In this document: one piece after another, positions 17,771 through 24,810 of the stretch
Layout: every line of letters begins with the position of its first letter
Numbering within the stretch: the stretch's first letter is position 1
Origin: Cohnella panacarvi Gsoil 349
Lineage (GTDB): Bacteria; Bacillota; Bacilli; Paenibacillales; Paenibacillaceae
Direction: 5' to 3'
Length of the DNA: 64,000 nucleotides
NCBI RefSeq assembly: GCF_000515335.1
Contig: NZ_KI911563.1
Span: 2,000,056 to 2,064,055 of the forward strand
The notes under the pieces: model-generated
What the model was told of the DNA's origin: nothing
Seen by the model: the letters and a program-made list of their open reading frames with translations, nothing else
Database searches by the model: none
Translations under genes and position numbers: made by a program

Positions 17771-18943
17771 TTAACCGTGTGATTTCGAGTAATCGCTGCC
17801 GAGCGTGATCTCGTTCTCCGAGAACGAAACCACCGATGAGCTCTTCTCGTAGAAATGCGGAGCGTTCGCGAGCAGACCGCTTCTCGAATAGAACAGGCTG
17901 TCCGCAGGCAACGGCAAGCTTACGTTCTTGCCCGTAACCGCCGATTCATAAATGGCGGTGATCAGCTCCAACGTTCGGCGTCCTTCGCGGCCGTCAATGA
18001 GCACGCCTGGCGAACCGGATTCGATCGCCTTCAACACATCGTCGATTTGTCCGGCGTGCCCCGAATACGGGAGATCGGGGATGCTGTCGTACGCGTTCTC
18101 GATCTCCTTCTCAAGCGCGGTATTCTGTATAGGAAATCCATTGTCCTTGGAGGTGGATGCATAAACCTTCCAAGGCACCGAAATCCTTGCTTCTTCCCCC
18201 TGGAATATGAGCTGCTGTTCCTCGCCGTGATGCACGACCGAGCTTGTAATCTGAGCCAGGCTTCCGTTGCCGTAAGAAAGTATCGCTATGGATATGTCCT
18301 CGACTTCCGCGTTATCGTGCGACGTATTGCTCATCACCGCTAGGACTTTGTCAGGCATTCCCATCATCCACTGCAGCATATCGATATGATGAACGGCGTG
18401 GTTCAGCGTACAGCCGCCGCCTTCCTTCTCCCACGTACCTCTCCACCACAGATCGTAATAGCTGTGTCCTCTCCACCAGTGGGAATCGACCTGGGCATGT
18501 ACGATTTTGCCTATCTTGCCGGTCTCGAGCGTGCGCTTCAGCTTCATGATCGGATCCCTGAACCGGTTTTGTCCGATGACGGACAGAATGCGCTTCGACT
18601 CTGAAGCCGCCTCCAGCATGTGGTCGCATTCTTCCAACGAAGAAGACATCGGTTTCTCTACCAATACGTGCTTGCCGGCACGAAGAAAATCGATAGCGAT
18701 CGGAGCATGCGTATACGGCGGGGTGCAGATCGAAACCAGATCGATATCGCTTGCGAGCAGTTCCCGGTAGTCTTGAACGACTCTGCAGTCGTCGAATTGA
18801 TATTTCTCTTGATACCGGGCTGCCTTGTCTTCGTACATGTCGCATAGCGCCACGACTTGGCATCTTCCCTTGAACGTCGTTGCGTATGCCTCCAGATGCG
18901 CATTCGCGATTCCACCCGTGCCGATCACGGCTACTTTAATCAT
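17771..18943 (-). CDS. Gfo/Idh/MocA family oxidoreductase
   Basis: This 390-aa enzyme has an N-terminal Rossmann motif GTGGIANAH, the canonical VEKPMSSS with the catalytic Lys, and a C-terminal Gfo/Idh domain with GGCTLNHAVHHIDMLQWMMG. Three ATG codons in a row (18949, 18946, 18943) follow AAGGAG; spacing favours the second or third, and 18943 is given. It is the first gene of the minus-strand operon that continues through the second oxidoreductase, both permeases and the binding protein. Divergent expression opposite an AraC regulator suggests control by that regulator. Confidence 0.9.
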   Translation of the reverse strand: MIKVAVIGTGGIANAHLEAYATTFKGRCQVVALCDMYEDKAARYQEKYQFDDCRVVQDYRELLASDIDLVSICTPPYTHAPIAIDFLRAGKHVLVEKPMSSSLEECDHMLEAASESKRILSVIGQNRFRDPIMKLKRTLETGKIGKIVHAQVDSHWWRGHSYYDLWWRGTWEKEGGGCTLNHAVHHIDMLQWMMGMPDKVLAVMSNTSHDNAEVEDISIAILSYGNGSLAQITSSVVHHGEEQQLIFQGEEARISVPWKVYASTSKDNGFPIQNTALEKEIENAYDSIPDLPYSGHAGQIDDVLKAIESGSPGVLIDGREGRRTLELITAIYESAVTGKNVSLPLPADSLFYSRSGLLANAPHFYEKSSSVVSFSENEITLGSDYSKSHG

Positions 18944-18971
18944 CATCATTCACTCCTTAGGTACATGAAGG

Positions 18972-18991
18972 ACAAATCAATATAAATTTGT
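18972..18991. promoter_or_regulatory. Inverted repeat in the divergent oxidoreductase/AraC promoter region
   Basis: ACAAAT at 18972 and ATTTGT ending at 18991 form a 6-bp inverted repeat in the 94-nt region between the divergent oxidoreductase operon and the AraC regulator gene. It is a candidate regulator site, but the short arms in AT-rich DNA make chance occurrence possible. No consensus promoter was found on either strand here. Confidence 0.3.
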
Positions 18992-19037
18992 TATTATCTC
19001 TAGTAGTTAGACAGGGATTAGAAAGGACGTGAATCCG

Positions 19038-19934
19038 ATGTCTTCCAGCTTTATTCAGAAGTACCCTTACTACGAATATTTTCTCGATTATGCTTATCAG
19101 CGCAGAAGCACCGGCGCGGACTGGTTCCGGGGAACCTTCCATGCGCATCAGGGATTGGAAATCCTTATCATCCATCAAGGCAAAGGCAAATTCATCGTCG
19201 ACCAGAAAAGCTACGAAATCACATCCGGCATGCTTTGCGTATTCCAGCCTTATCAATTGCATCATTTGCAATTGGACATGTCCGAGGAGACCCCTTTCGT
19301 CCGCTCGATCATTCAATTCGAGCCCGTCGTATATAATGCTTACTTCGAGCAATGGCCCGGATTGTTCGCATTCTATAAGAGACTGCTGACCAGCAAGCTC
19401 CCGTCCCCGTGCCTTTACAACCTGGATGAAGCAGATCAATTCCATTCCTTGTTCCAGACGTGGGAGAATCGAAAGCTGACGAATATCGAAGAGTCTTCCT
19501 TGTTTCTCATCACATTCTTCTATGCGTTCAAATCGGTATGGGAGCGCTATCAGAATCAGGTTGAAGTTAGCGCCATCCGTATGCCCAGCCAAGTCGAGCG
19601 CATTCTCGCATGGGTGGAAGATCGATATACCGAACCGCTAAGCCTGGATAGAATGGCCGGTGAGCTGCATCTCTCCCCTTACCACATCTCGCATCGGTTC
19701 AAGGAATGGGTCGGAATGACTTTGTCGGATTACGTGAACGAGAGGCGCATGCAGGAATCGGTTAAACTATTGACTACGACCAACCACTCTGTCGCTCAGA
19801 TCGGCGAAACGATCGGGCTTGAGAACTGCTCTTATTTCTGCAAGATCTTTAAGAAGAAATTCGGCCTGTCGCCGCATCAATACCGCAAGAAATGGTTGTA
19901 TTTAGTTGAATCCGCCGACAAATCGCGGCCTTGA
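19038..19934 (+). CDS. AraC family transcriptional regulator with cupin sensor domain
   Basis: This 298-aa regulator has an N-terminal AraC-type cupin sensor (about 20-150, with HAHQGLEILIIHQGKG and an FQPYQLHHL strand) and a C-terminal double helix-turn-helix (about 195-290) ending in LSPHQYRKKW. ATG 19038 was preferred to GTG 19029 because AAAGGA is about 10 nt before it. Divergent placement indicates it controls the CUT1 transporter and oxidoreductase operon, likely as a sugar-responsive activator. Confidence 0.9.
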   Translation: MSSSFIQKYPYYEYFLDYAYQRRSTGADWFRGTFHAHQGLEILIIHQGKGKFIVDQKSYEITSGMLCVFQPYQLHHLQLDMSEETPFVRSIIQFEPVVYNAYFEQWPGLFAFYKRLLTSKLPSPCLYNLDEADQFHSLFQTWENRKLTNIEESSLFLITFFYAFKSVWERYQNQVEVSAIRMPSQVERILAWVEDRYTEPLSLDRMAGELHLSPYHISHRFKEWVGMTLSDYVNERRMQESVKLLTTTNHSVAQIGETIGLENCSYFCKIFKKKFGLSPHQYRKKWLYLVESADKSRP

Positions 19935-20085
19935 CGATCGAAGCCGCAGTTAGTTGGATGCGCTTACAATTCAAGCCCTCCTCGTTTTCTCGTGACTTAG
20001 GGTTCACGATTCGTTGCTCAAATCGTAGCACAGCCTCCTAAGTTAGAAGTGACAGGGGATTGCGCCAGAATATAACTATATTGCG

Positions 20086-20106
20086 GTGAGAAGTTCGTGT
20101 TCTCAC
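20086..20106. repeat. Small inverted repeat beside the 51-bp repeats
   Basis: A 7-bp perfect stem (20086-20092 against 20100-20106) with a 7-nt loop precedes the tandem repeat block. It has no T run and no known role. The surrounding 19935-20121 contains no gene I can support. Confidence 0.45.
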
Positions 20107-20121
20107 GACAAAACGGAACTG

Positions 20122-20274
20122 TCCCGGTGGTGCGCCGCTGTAACGTTGTGCGGCAACGCTATTCCGACTCTCTCCCGGTGGTGCGCCGCTGTAACGTTGT
20201 GCGGCAACGCTATTCCGACTCTCTCCCGGTGGTGCGCCGCTGTAACGTTGTGCGGCAACGCTATTCCGACTCTG
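20122..20274. repeat. Three perfect 51-bp tandem repeats
   Basis: The unit begins TCCCGGTGGTGCGCCGCTGT and recurs at 20122, 20173 and 20224 with an exact 51-bp period; a truncated fourth unit begins at 20275. The copies look identical except at the junction base before the last one. Each unit contains a small hairpin (CGTTG-TGCGG-CAACG). The period is a multiple of three, so short frames stay open on both strands, but none has a ribosome site. There are no variable spacers, so this is not a CRISPR array. Confidence 0.9.
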
Positions 20275-20297
20275 TCCCGAGGTAAAGCGACAACGCA

Positions 20298-20331
20298 AAA
20301 TGGCGGCACAGGGTTCTGTAGCCGCCATTTC
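20298..20331 (-). terminator. Strong hairpin after the ABC exporter operon
   Basis: A stem of about 12 bp with a single bulged base (ATGGCGGC then ACAG, loop AACC) lies 29 nt downstream of the ABC-2 permease stop codon. On the minus strand it is followed by ATTTTGCG, a short T run. It may also stop transcripts coming from the AraC side. A further palindrome GATCGAT-T-ATCGATC (20340-20354) lies between it and the gene. Confidence 0.6.
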
Positions 20332-20359
20332 TATGAACTGATCGATTATCGATCCTAAA

Positions 20360-21619
20360 TTAAACCTTATATGCCTTCATGGCTTTAAACAGCTCTTTCA
20401 ACGATGGACGCTTGCCGTACATCAGGACGCCGGTGCGATAGATTTTCGCCGAAATCCAACCGATGACGATGATGGAAGCGAGCAGAATGCCGACGGACAG
20501 CAGCACTTCCCATACCGACGGCTCCGTCAGGCCGATGCGCAGGAACATGAGGAACGGCGCGAAGAACGGCACGTAAGAACAAATCGTGACCACCGAGCTC
20601 TCCGGTTGCGAAATCCCGAAGACCGCGATATAGAAACCCGCGAGCGTCAGCATCGTAATCGGGAGAATCGCTTGGCCGAGGTCTTCCGTGCGGCTGACGA
20701 TCGAGCCGACCGCTGCGAACAGCGTCGCGTACAGGAAGAAGCCGGTCAAGTAGAAGAATACGGCGAACGCGATCAGCTTCGGATCGATAGCCCCAAGATC
20801 GACGCCCATGTCTTTCAGCGCGTCGAGGTTGTTCTGCTGCGCCAGATTGAGGACGAGCGCGCCGACGAGAACGACCATTTGCACGATGCCGACGATGAAC
20901 GTTCCGAGTATTTTGCCGAACATCTGCTTAAGCGGGGAGACGCTCGTCACGATGATCTCCATGACGCGCGAGCTCTTCTCGGCGGTGATCTCCGTCGCGA
21001 TCAATTGGCCGGTAATCATGACGGCCATGAACAGCAGGATGATCAAAACGTAAGTCAATCCGATCGCGGTTCCTTCCTCTTCGGGCGTCTTGCCCGCGTC
21101 GTTCGTGAACCGAACTTGCTCTTGGCTAACCGTCACGGTAGCGGTAAGCAGCTTCAGCTGCTCCTCGCTTGGATTCAATTCCTTCAACACGATTTGGTTC
21201 TTCACGACTTGCAGCCCTACCGTGATCGATTGCGCCGTACCGGAATTAAGCGAACTCTTCGCGTGGTACGTCGCATCCGGGAATCCGACGGTCGGATTGT
21301 CCGCGAAGGTGACGAAGCCTTTAATATCCCCGTCCTCCAACGAATCCTTCAATGCGTCCTCGGATGCGCCTCCGATCAGTTGCACTTGGGGTTTCTCCTG
21401 TCCGGCGTAGAACGCCGTCAACCCTTGGATCAACTCGTCATGAACGCCTTGCACGTAACCGACCTTCGTTGCCTTGTCGGAATCGAGCTTGCTAAGCAGC
21501 GTCGGCAAGTTGCCGACGACGACGAGCAGGATCGCTAACACTGCGGTCGTGATGAGGAATGCCTTGTTTCTAAGCTTCGTGCGCATCGTGAACGACATGA
21601 CCGTCCATAGACTATTCAT
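20360..21619 (-). CDS. ABC-2 exporter permease (NatB/YhaP-like)
   Basis: This 419-aa permease has an N-terminal helix (about 22-44), a large extracytoplasmic region of about 130 residues, then five or more C-terminal helices. Length and layout match NatB and B. subtilis YhaP of Na+ or drug exporters. ATG 21619 lies inside the end of the ATPase gene (8-nt overlap), with AGGTGA ahead of it; the GTG at 21628 would sit on that site. It is the last gene of the GntR-controlled operon. The substrate is not predictable. Confidence 0.88.
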   Translation of the reverse strand: MNSLWTVMSFTMRTKLRNKAFLITTAVLAILLVVVGNLPTLLSKLDSDKATKVGYVQGVHDELIQGLTAFYAGQEKPQVQLIGGASEDALKDSLEDGDIKGFVTFADNPTVGFPDATYHAKSSLNSGTAQSITVGLQVVKNQIVLKELNPSEEQLKLLTATVTVSQEQVRFTNDAGKTPEEEGTAIGLTYVLIILLFMAVMITGQLIATEITAEKSSRVMEIIVTSVSPLKQMFGKILGTFIVGIVQMVVLVGALVLNLAQQNNLDALKDMGVDLGAIDPKLIAFAVFFYLTGFFLYATLFAAVGSIVSRTEDLGQAILPITMLTLAGFYIAVFGISQPESSVVTICSYVPFFAPFLMFLRIGLTEPSVWEVLLSVGILLASIIVIGWISAKIYRTGVLMYGKRPSLKELFKAMKAYKV

Positions 21620-22517
21620 TGTGCTCACCTACCGTTTTAATGAAAATTTCGTTCAGCGTCGGCTCCATGATTTCGAACCGGGTAATCGGACCTTGCGCGA
21701 GCGCGTGCTGCAGAATCTTCTGCCCCGCGTACGGAGAGTCGACCTTCAGCTCGTAGCCGCCGTGCTCGTGGCGGACGACTTGCTTGACGCCGGAGATGCC
21801 GTCCAGTCCTTCGATCGCTCCGTCCGATGCAAGGACGATGCGCTCCTGCGGGAACTTCTTCTTGATGTCCTTGATCGAGCCTTGCAGCACCGGATTCGAA
21901 CGATGCATGATCGTGATGTTGCGGCAAAGCTCTTCGACGTGCTCCATGCGGTGCGTGGAGAACACGATGCTCGTACCCTCGTCGCGAAGCTCCTTGACCG
22001 TCGACTTGAGCAGCTCTACGTTAACCGGGTCGAGGCCGCTGAACGCTTCGTCCATAATGACGATTTTCGGTTTATGGATGACGGCCGCGATGAACTGTAT
22101 TTTCTGCTGGTTGCCCTTGGACAGTTCTTCGACTTTCTTGTTGTAATACTCCGGCACTTGGAATCTCTCGAGCCAGTATTTCAGATTCTTATCGGCGTCT
22201 TTGCGGGACATGCCGCGCAGCTCCGCCAAGTAGATGATCTGGTCGCTGACCTTCAGCTTCGGATACATGCCTCTTTCCTCCGGCAAATAACCGAGCATGC
22301 TTAATTGCTCTTTGCTATACGCCTTGCCACGATAACGAATGTCGCCCTCGTCGGGAAGTATAAGTCCGAGCACCATGCGCATCGTCGTCGTCTTGCCGGC
22401 GCCGTTGGCTCCGAGCAAACCGTAAATTTCGCCTTCCTGCACTTCGAAGCTGAGTTGGTTCACGGCTCTCTTGTCGCCGTAGTTTTTCACGATGTTGTCT
22501 ACTGTGAGCACGCTCAT
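21612..22517 (-). CDS. ABC exporter ATPase (NatA/YhaQ-like)
   Basis: This 301-aa ATPase has Walker A GANGAGKTT (about 36-44), signature LSKGNQQK, Walker B IVIMDEAF and a switch His in STHRMEH. An extra C-terminal domain of about 80 residues (DUF4162-like) is typical of the NatA/YhaQ group. AAGGAGG lies 10 nt before ATG 22517. It overlaps the preceding ATPase gene by 4 nt and the permease gene by 8 nt, so the three are translated as a coupled set. Confidence 0.9.
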   Translation of the reverse strand: MSVLTVDNIVKNYGDKRAVNQLSFEVQEGEIYGLLGANGAGKTTTMRMVLGLILPDEGDIRYRGKAYSKEQLSMLGYLPEERGMYPKLKVSDQIIYLAELRGMSRKDADKNLKYWLERFQVPEYYNKKVEELSKGNQQKIQFIAAVIHKPKIVIMDEAFSGLDPVNVELLKSTVKELRDEGTSIVFSTHRMEHVEELCRNITIMHRSNPVLQGSIKDIKKKFPQERIVLASDGAIEGLDGISGVKQVVRHEHGGYELKVDSPYAGQKILQHALAQGPITRFEIMEPTLNEIFIKTVGEHNE

Positions 22518-23467
22518 CGTTTGGCTTCCTCCTTCCGAATCAAACAGCTTAATATATCTTCCAGTTCCATGCGCTGGCTCGCCAGCACCTGGAATCCGGC
22601 AGAGCGAACGTAAGCTTCCCCTTGCTCGGGTTCGTCGACCTCCAAGCGGTAGACGCCTGCTCCGGCTTCCGTCAGCCCTTGCAATCCGGGCGTTCGCCGA
22701 AGCGCGCTCTCGGAGCCGCTTCCCCCGCCGACGTGCTGGACCAGCAGCGTCCGCCAGCCGTCGAGCAGACGGTCTCTCTCGTACAAGCCGAGATAGCGCC
22801 CTCGATCCAAGAACAGGATGTAGTCGGCTAACCGCCTAACTTCCTCGGTAATATGGGTGGCGATCACAAGCGTCCGTTCGCCGGAATCCATATACCGCTG
22901 CAATTCATCCAGCATCATACGCCAAGCGAAGGGGTCGAGGCCGGATGAAGGCTCGTCGAGCAGCAGCAGCTCCGGATCGTGGGCCAGCGTAACGGAAAGC
23001 TCGACTTTCCGGCGCATCCCCTTAGACAGCTTGTTCAGCTTCGCGCCGCCATCGCACTCGAATTGGCGCATGAGCCTGCGGTATCGCTCCCAATCCCACG
23101 ACGGGTACCATTGCGAGGCGAACTTCGCCTTCTCGTCCGCGGTCATCGCGTTCTCGTGTGCATGGGGCAGCTCCGCCAGAAACCCGACGCGCGTCTTGTA
23201 CCCTTCATCCCCGCCGGGAACGATCCGGGTACCGAGCACGCTGGCTTCCCCGCTTCGAATCGGCTCCAATCCGAGCAGCATGCGCATGAGCGAGCTCTTG
23301 CCGGAGCCGTTCGTGCCGACGATCGCCGTGACGTATCCGATCGGAACGTCGCAATCAATCGGTCCGAGCGAGAACCGCTCGCTTGCGAGCTTCACGCCAT
23401 GCAGCGACACGGCCGCTTCGATCGCCGGATCGCTTGCCGCCCTGTAGGCTTCGTTAGGCATTGCCAT
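22514..23467 (-). CDS. ytrB: ABC exporter ATPase (YtrB-like)
   Basis: This 317-aa ATPase has Walker A GTNGSGKSS, signature LSKGMRRK, Walker B LLLLDEPSS and a switch His in IATHITEE. Sequence and placement directly after a YtrA-like GntR regulator match YtrB of the B. subtilis ytr operon, which responds to cell-wall-active antibiotics. GGAGGGG is 7 nt before ATG 23467, and the gene overlaps the regulator gene by 14 nt. Its partner permease is probably the first gene of the operon (23895-24629). Confidence 0.85.
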   Translation of the reverse strand: MAMPNEAYRAASDPAIEAAVSLHGVKLASERFSLGPIDCDVPIGYVTAIVGTNGSGKSSLMRMLLGLEPIRSGEASVLGTRIVPGGDEGYKTRVGFLAELPHAHENAMTADEKAKFASQWYPSWDWERYRRLMRQFECDGGAKLNKLSKGMRRKVELSVTLAHDPELLLLDEPSSGLDPFAWRMMLDELQRYMDSGERTLVIATHITEEVRRLADYILFLDRGRYLGLYERDRLLDGWRTLLVQHVGGGSGSESALRRTPGLQGLTEAGAGVYRLEVDEPEQGEAYVRSAGFQVLASQRMELEDILSCLIRKEEAKR

Positions 23468-23864
23468 TCGGGCGCCCCTCCTCTCTCCTGCTGCGAATCA
23501 AATCCCCGAAAATCCGCTCGAGCTCCTCTAACGTGCATTGAAGCTGCAGCCCCGTGTCCACAGCCTGCGCCAGCGCCTCCGAAGCGCGTTCCAACCGGTG
23601 CTCATCCCTCGCGCTCGCCTCTACTCCCGCGACGAAAGTTCCCATCCCTTGGCGCGTGCGGATTAATCGTTCGTTCTCCAAATCCTGATACACTCTTCTA
23701 ACCGTGATCGCGCTGCACTTGAGCGTCCCGGCCAACTCCCGAATCGACGGCAGAAGCGTTCCTTCCGCGAGCTGGCCCCCGAGGATGAGCCCGCGAAGCT
23801 GCACTTCGATTTGGTGATACAACGGTTCAGGCCTTTGTTCGTCGATTCTTATCGGCAACCACAC
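23454..23864 (-). CDS. ytrA: GntR family regulator, YtrA type
   Basis: This 136-aa protein is a short GntR regulator with an N-terminal winged helix (about 15-80; LPSIRELAGTLKCSAITVRRVYQDLENERLI) and only a short helical tail, as in the YtrA subfamily. GTG 23864 follows GAGGGGTG. It lies inside the operon it probably represses: a 22-bp palindrome covers the start site of the single strong promoter at 24675-24704. Known YtrA regulators are released by cell-wall antibiotics. Confidence 0.9.
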   Translation of the reverse strand: MWLPIRIDEQRPEPLYHQIEVQLRGLILGGQLAEGTLLPSIRELAGTLKCSAITVRRVYQDLENERLIRTRQGMGTFVAGVEASARDEHRLERASEALAQAVDTGLQLQCTLEELERIFGDLIRSRREEGRPNGNA

Positions 23865-23894
23865 AAGCTCACCCCTCTCATGGCGTCAATCGCG

Positions 23895-24629
23895 CTAGAA
23901 CGCTAACGATCTCGTCCGGATTTTGCGAATCGTAACCCGATATACGATCCATAGCGCCGCAATGGCGACTGCGAGCAAGCCCAGTATGATCGCGAGCGAA
24001 CCGCCAAGCTTCGTCCAAGCGAGCACCTCCAAGAACGGATGAATGCTTAGCCATGACATAGCCACGACGATTGCCGTGACGACTCCGAACCCGATCAAAT
24101 ATGTCATCACGTAACGTTTGCCGCTATGGCCCAGCTCCAGCCAGATCAACGCCGAGCCTGCGATTAAGCTGTAGCAGATCCACATGGCGTCGAATGCGAT
24201 CCAGCGCAAGATCGACACGTTGTCCCTCAAGTCCGGCGACAGCGCGTAGATCAGCGCCAGCATGGCCGTTACATTGATCGCGGCCAACAAGACGGATTGC
24301 GCGATTCTCGAACCGATGATGACCGGGAGCGGAATCGGATAAGCCCGCAGGACGGCCATTCTTCTCGTGTGCGAGTCGTCCCGCCAGATGCTGAAGATCG
24401 TTCGGTTCATGCAAGACCCCATGATCGGCATGGCGGCCAAGAATATCCAATCGATGATTCCGATCAACGCGGTCGGTATCTCGTCGGCCTCGCCGTCGAA
24501 CAGCTCATTCGCGTTCAGGCTCATCGTCGCCCCCAAGTAGACGGAGAACGCGAACGCCACGATGTAACCTTTCTTATCCCATCGCCAAAGCTGAACCGAG
24601 AGCAATCGAAGCGCCTTCCAGTAAGACAT
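23895..24629 (-). CDS. ABC-2 type membrane protein of the ytr-like operon
   Basis: This 244-aa protein has about six hydrophobic helices and no similarity I can name beyond a general ABC-2 permease layout. Polar loops carry conserved-looking DDSHTRRMAVLRAYPI, a coupling-helix-like segment before helix 3. ATG 24629 was chosen because GGTGGGAAGG precedes it; ATG 24647 has none. As first gene of the operon it is the likely channel for the YtrB-like ATPase. Confidence 0.75.
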   Translation of the reverse strand: MSYWKALRLLSVQLWRWDKKGYIVAFAFSVYLGATMSLNANELFDGEADEIPTALIGIIDWIFLAAMPIMGSCMNRTIFSIWRDDSHTRRMAVLRAYPIPLPVIIGSRIAQSVLLAAINVTAMLALIYALSPDLRDNVSILRWIAFDAMWICYSLIAGSALIWLELGHSGKRYVMTYLIGFGVVTAIVVAMSWLSIHPFLEVLAWTKLGGSLAIILGLLAVAIAALWIVYRVTIRKIRTRSLAF

Positions 24630-24654
24630 CGCCTTCCCACCCCACATTGTTCAT

Positions 24655-24676
24655 GTGTGTATATCAATATACACAC
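24655..24676. promoter_or_regulatory. 22-bp GntR-type operator over the transcription start
   Basis: GTGTGTATAT (24655-24664) and its exact complement ATATACACAC (24667-24676) are separated by 2 nt. The palindrome overlaps the -10 box by 2 nt and covers the predicted start site, so a bound repressor would block initiation. The YtrA-like regulator in the operon is the obvious ligand. Confidence 0.75.
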
Positions 24677-24704
24677 TATACACTGGAAGATTCAGGACTG
24701 TCAA
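24675..24704 (-). promoter_or_regulatory. Strong promoter of the ytr-like exporter operon
   Basis: On the minus strand a perfect TTGACA (24699-24704) and TATAGT (24675-24680) are spaced 18 nt. The leader to the first start codon is about 40 nt. This near-consensus promoter would be highly active unless repressed. Confidence 0.8.
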
Positions 24705-24810
24705 CCGGGTTGATGAGATTACGTTCATAAAGATTGTCTAAACAGGAATCCCCCGGACCGATCTCGAAAAAAAGAAAGAGAGAATTCGCATAGGAAAGCG
24801 AGGTTCCATC

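Noticed and set aside
20122-20274. CRISPR-like array
   Set aside because: The repeats are contiguous with no unique spacers, and there are no cas genes in the window.
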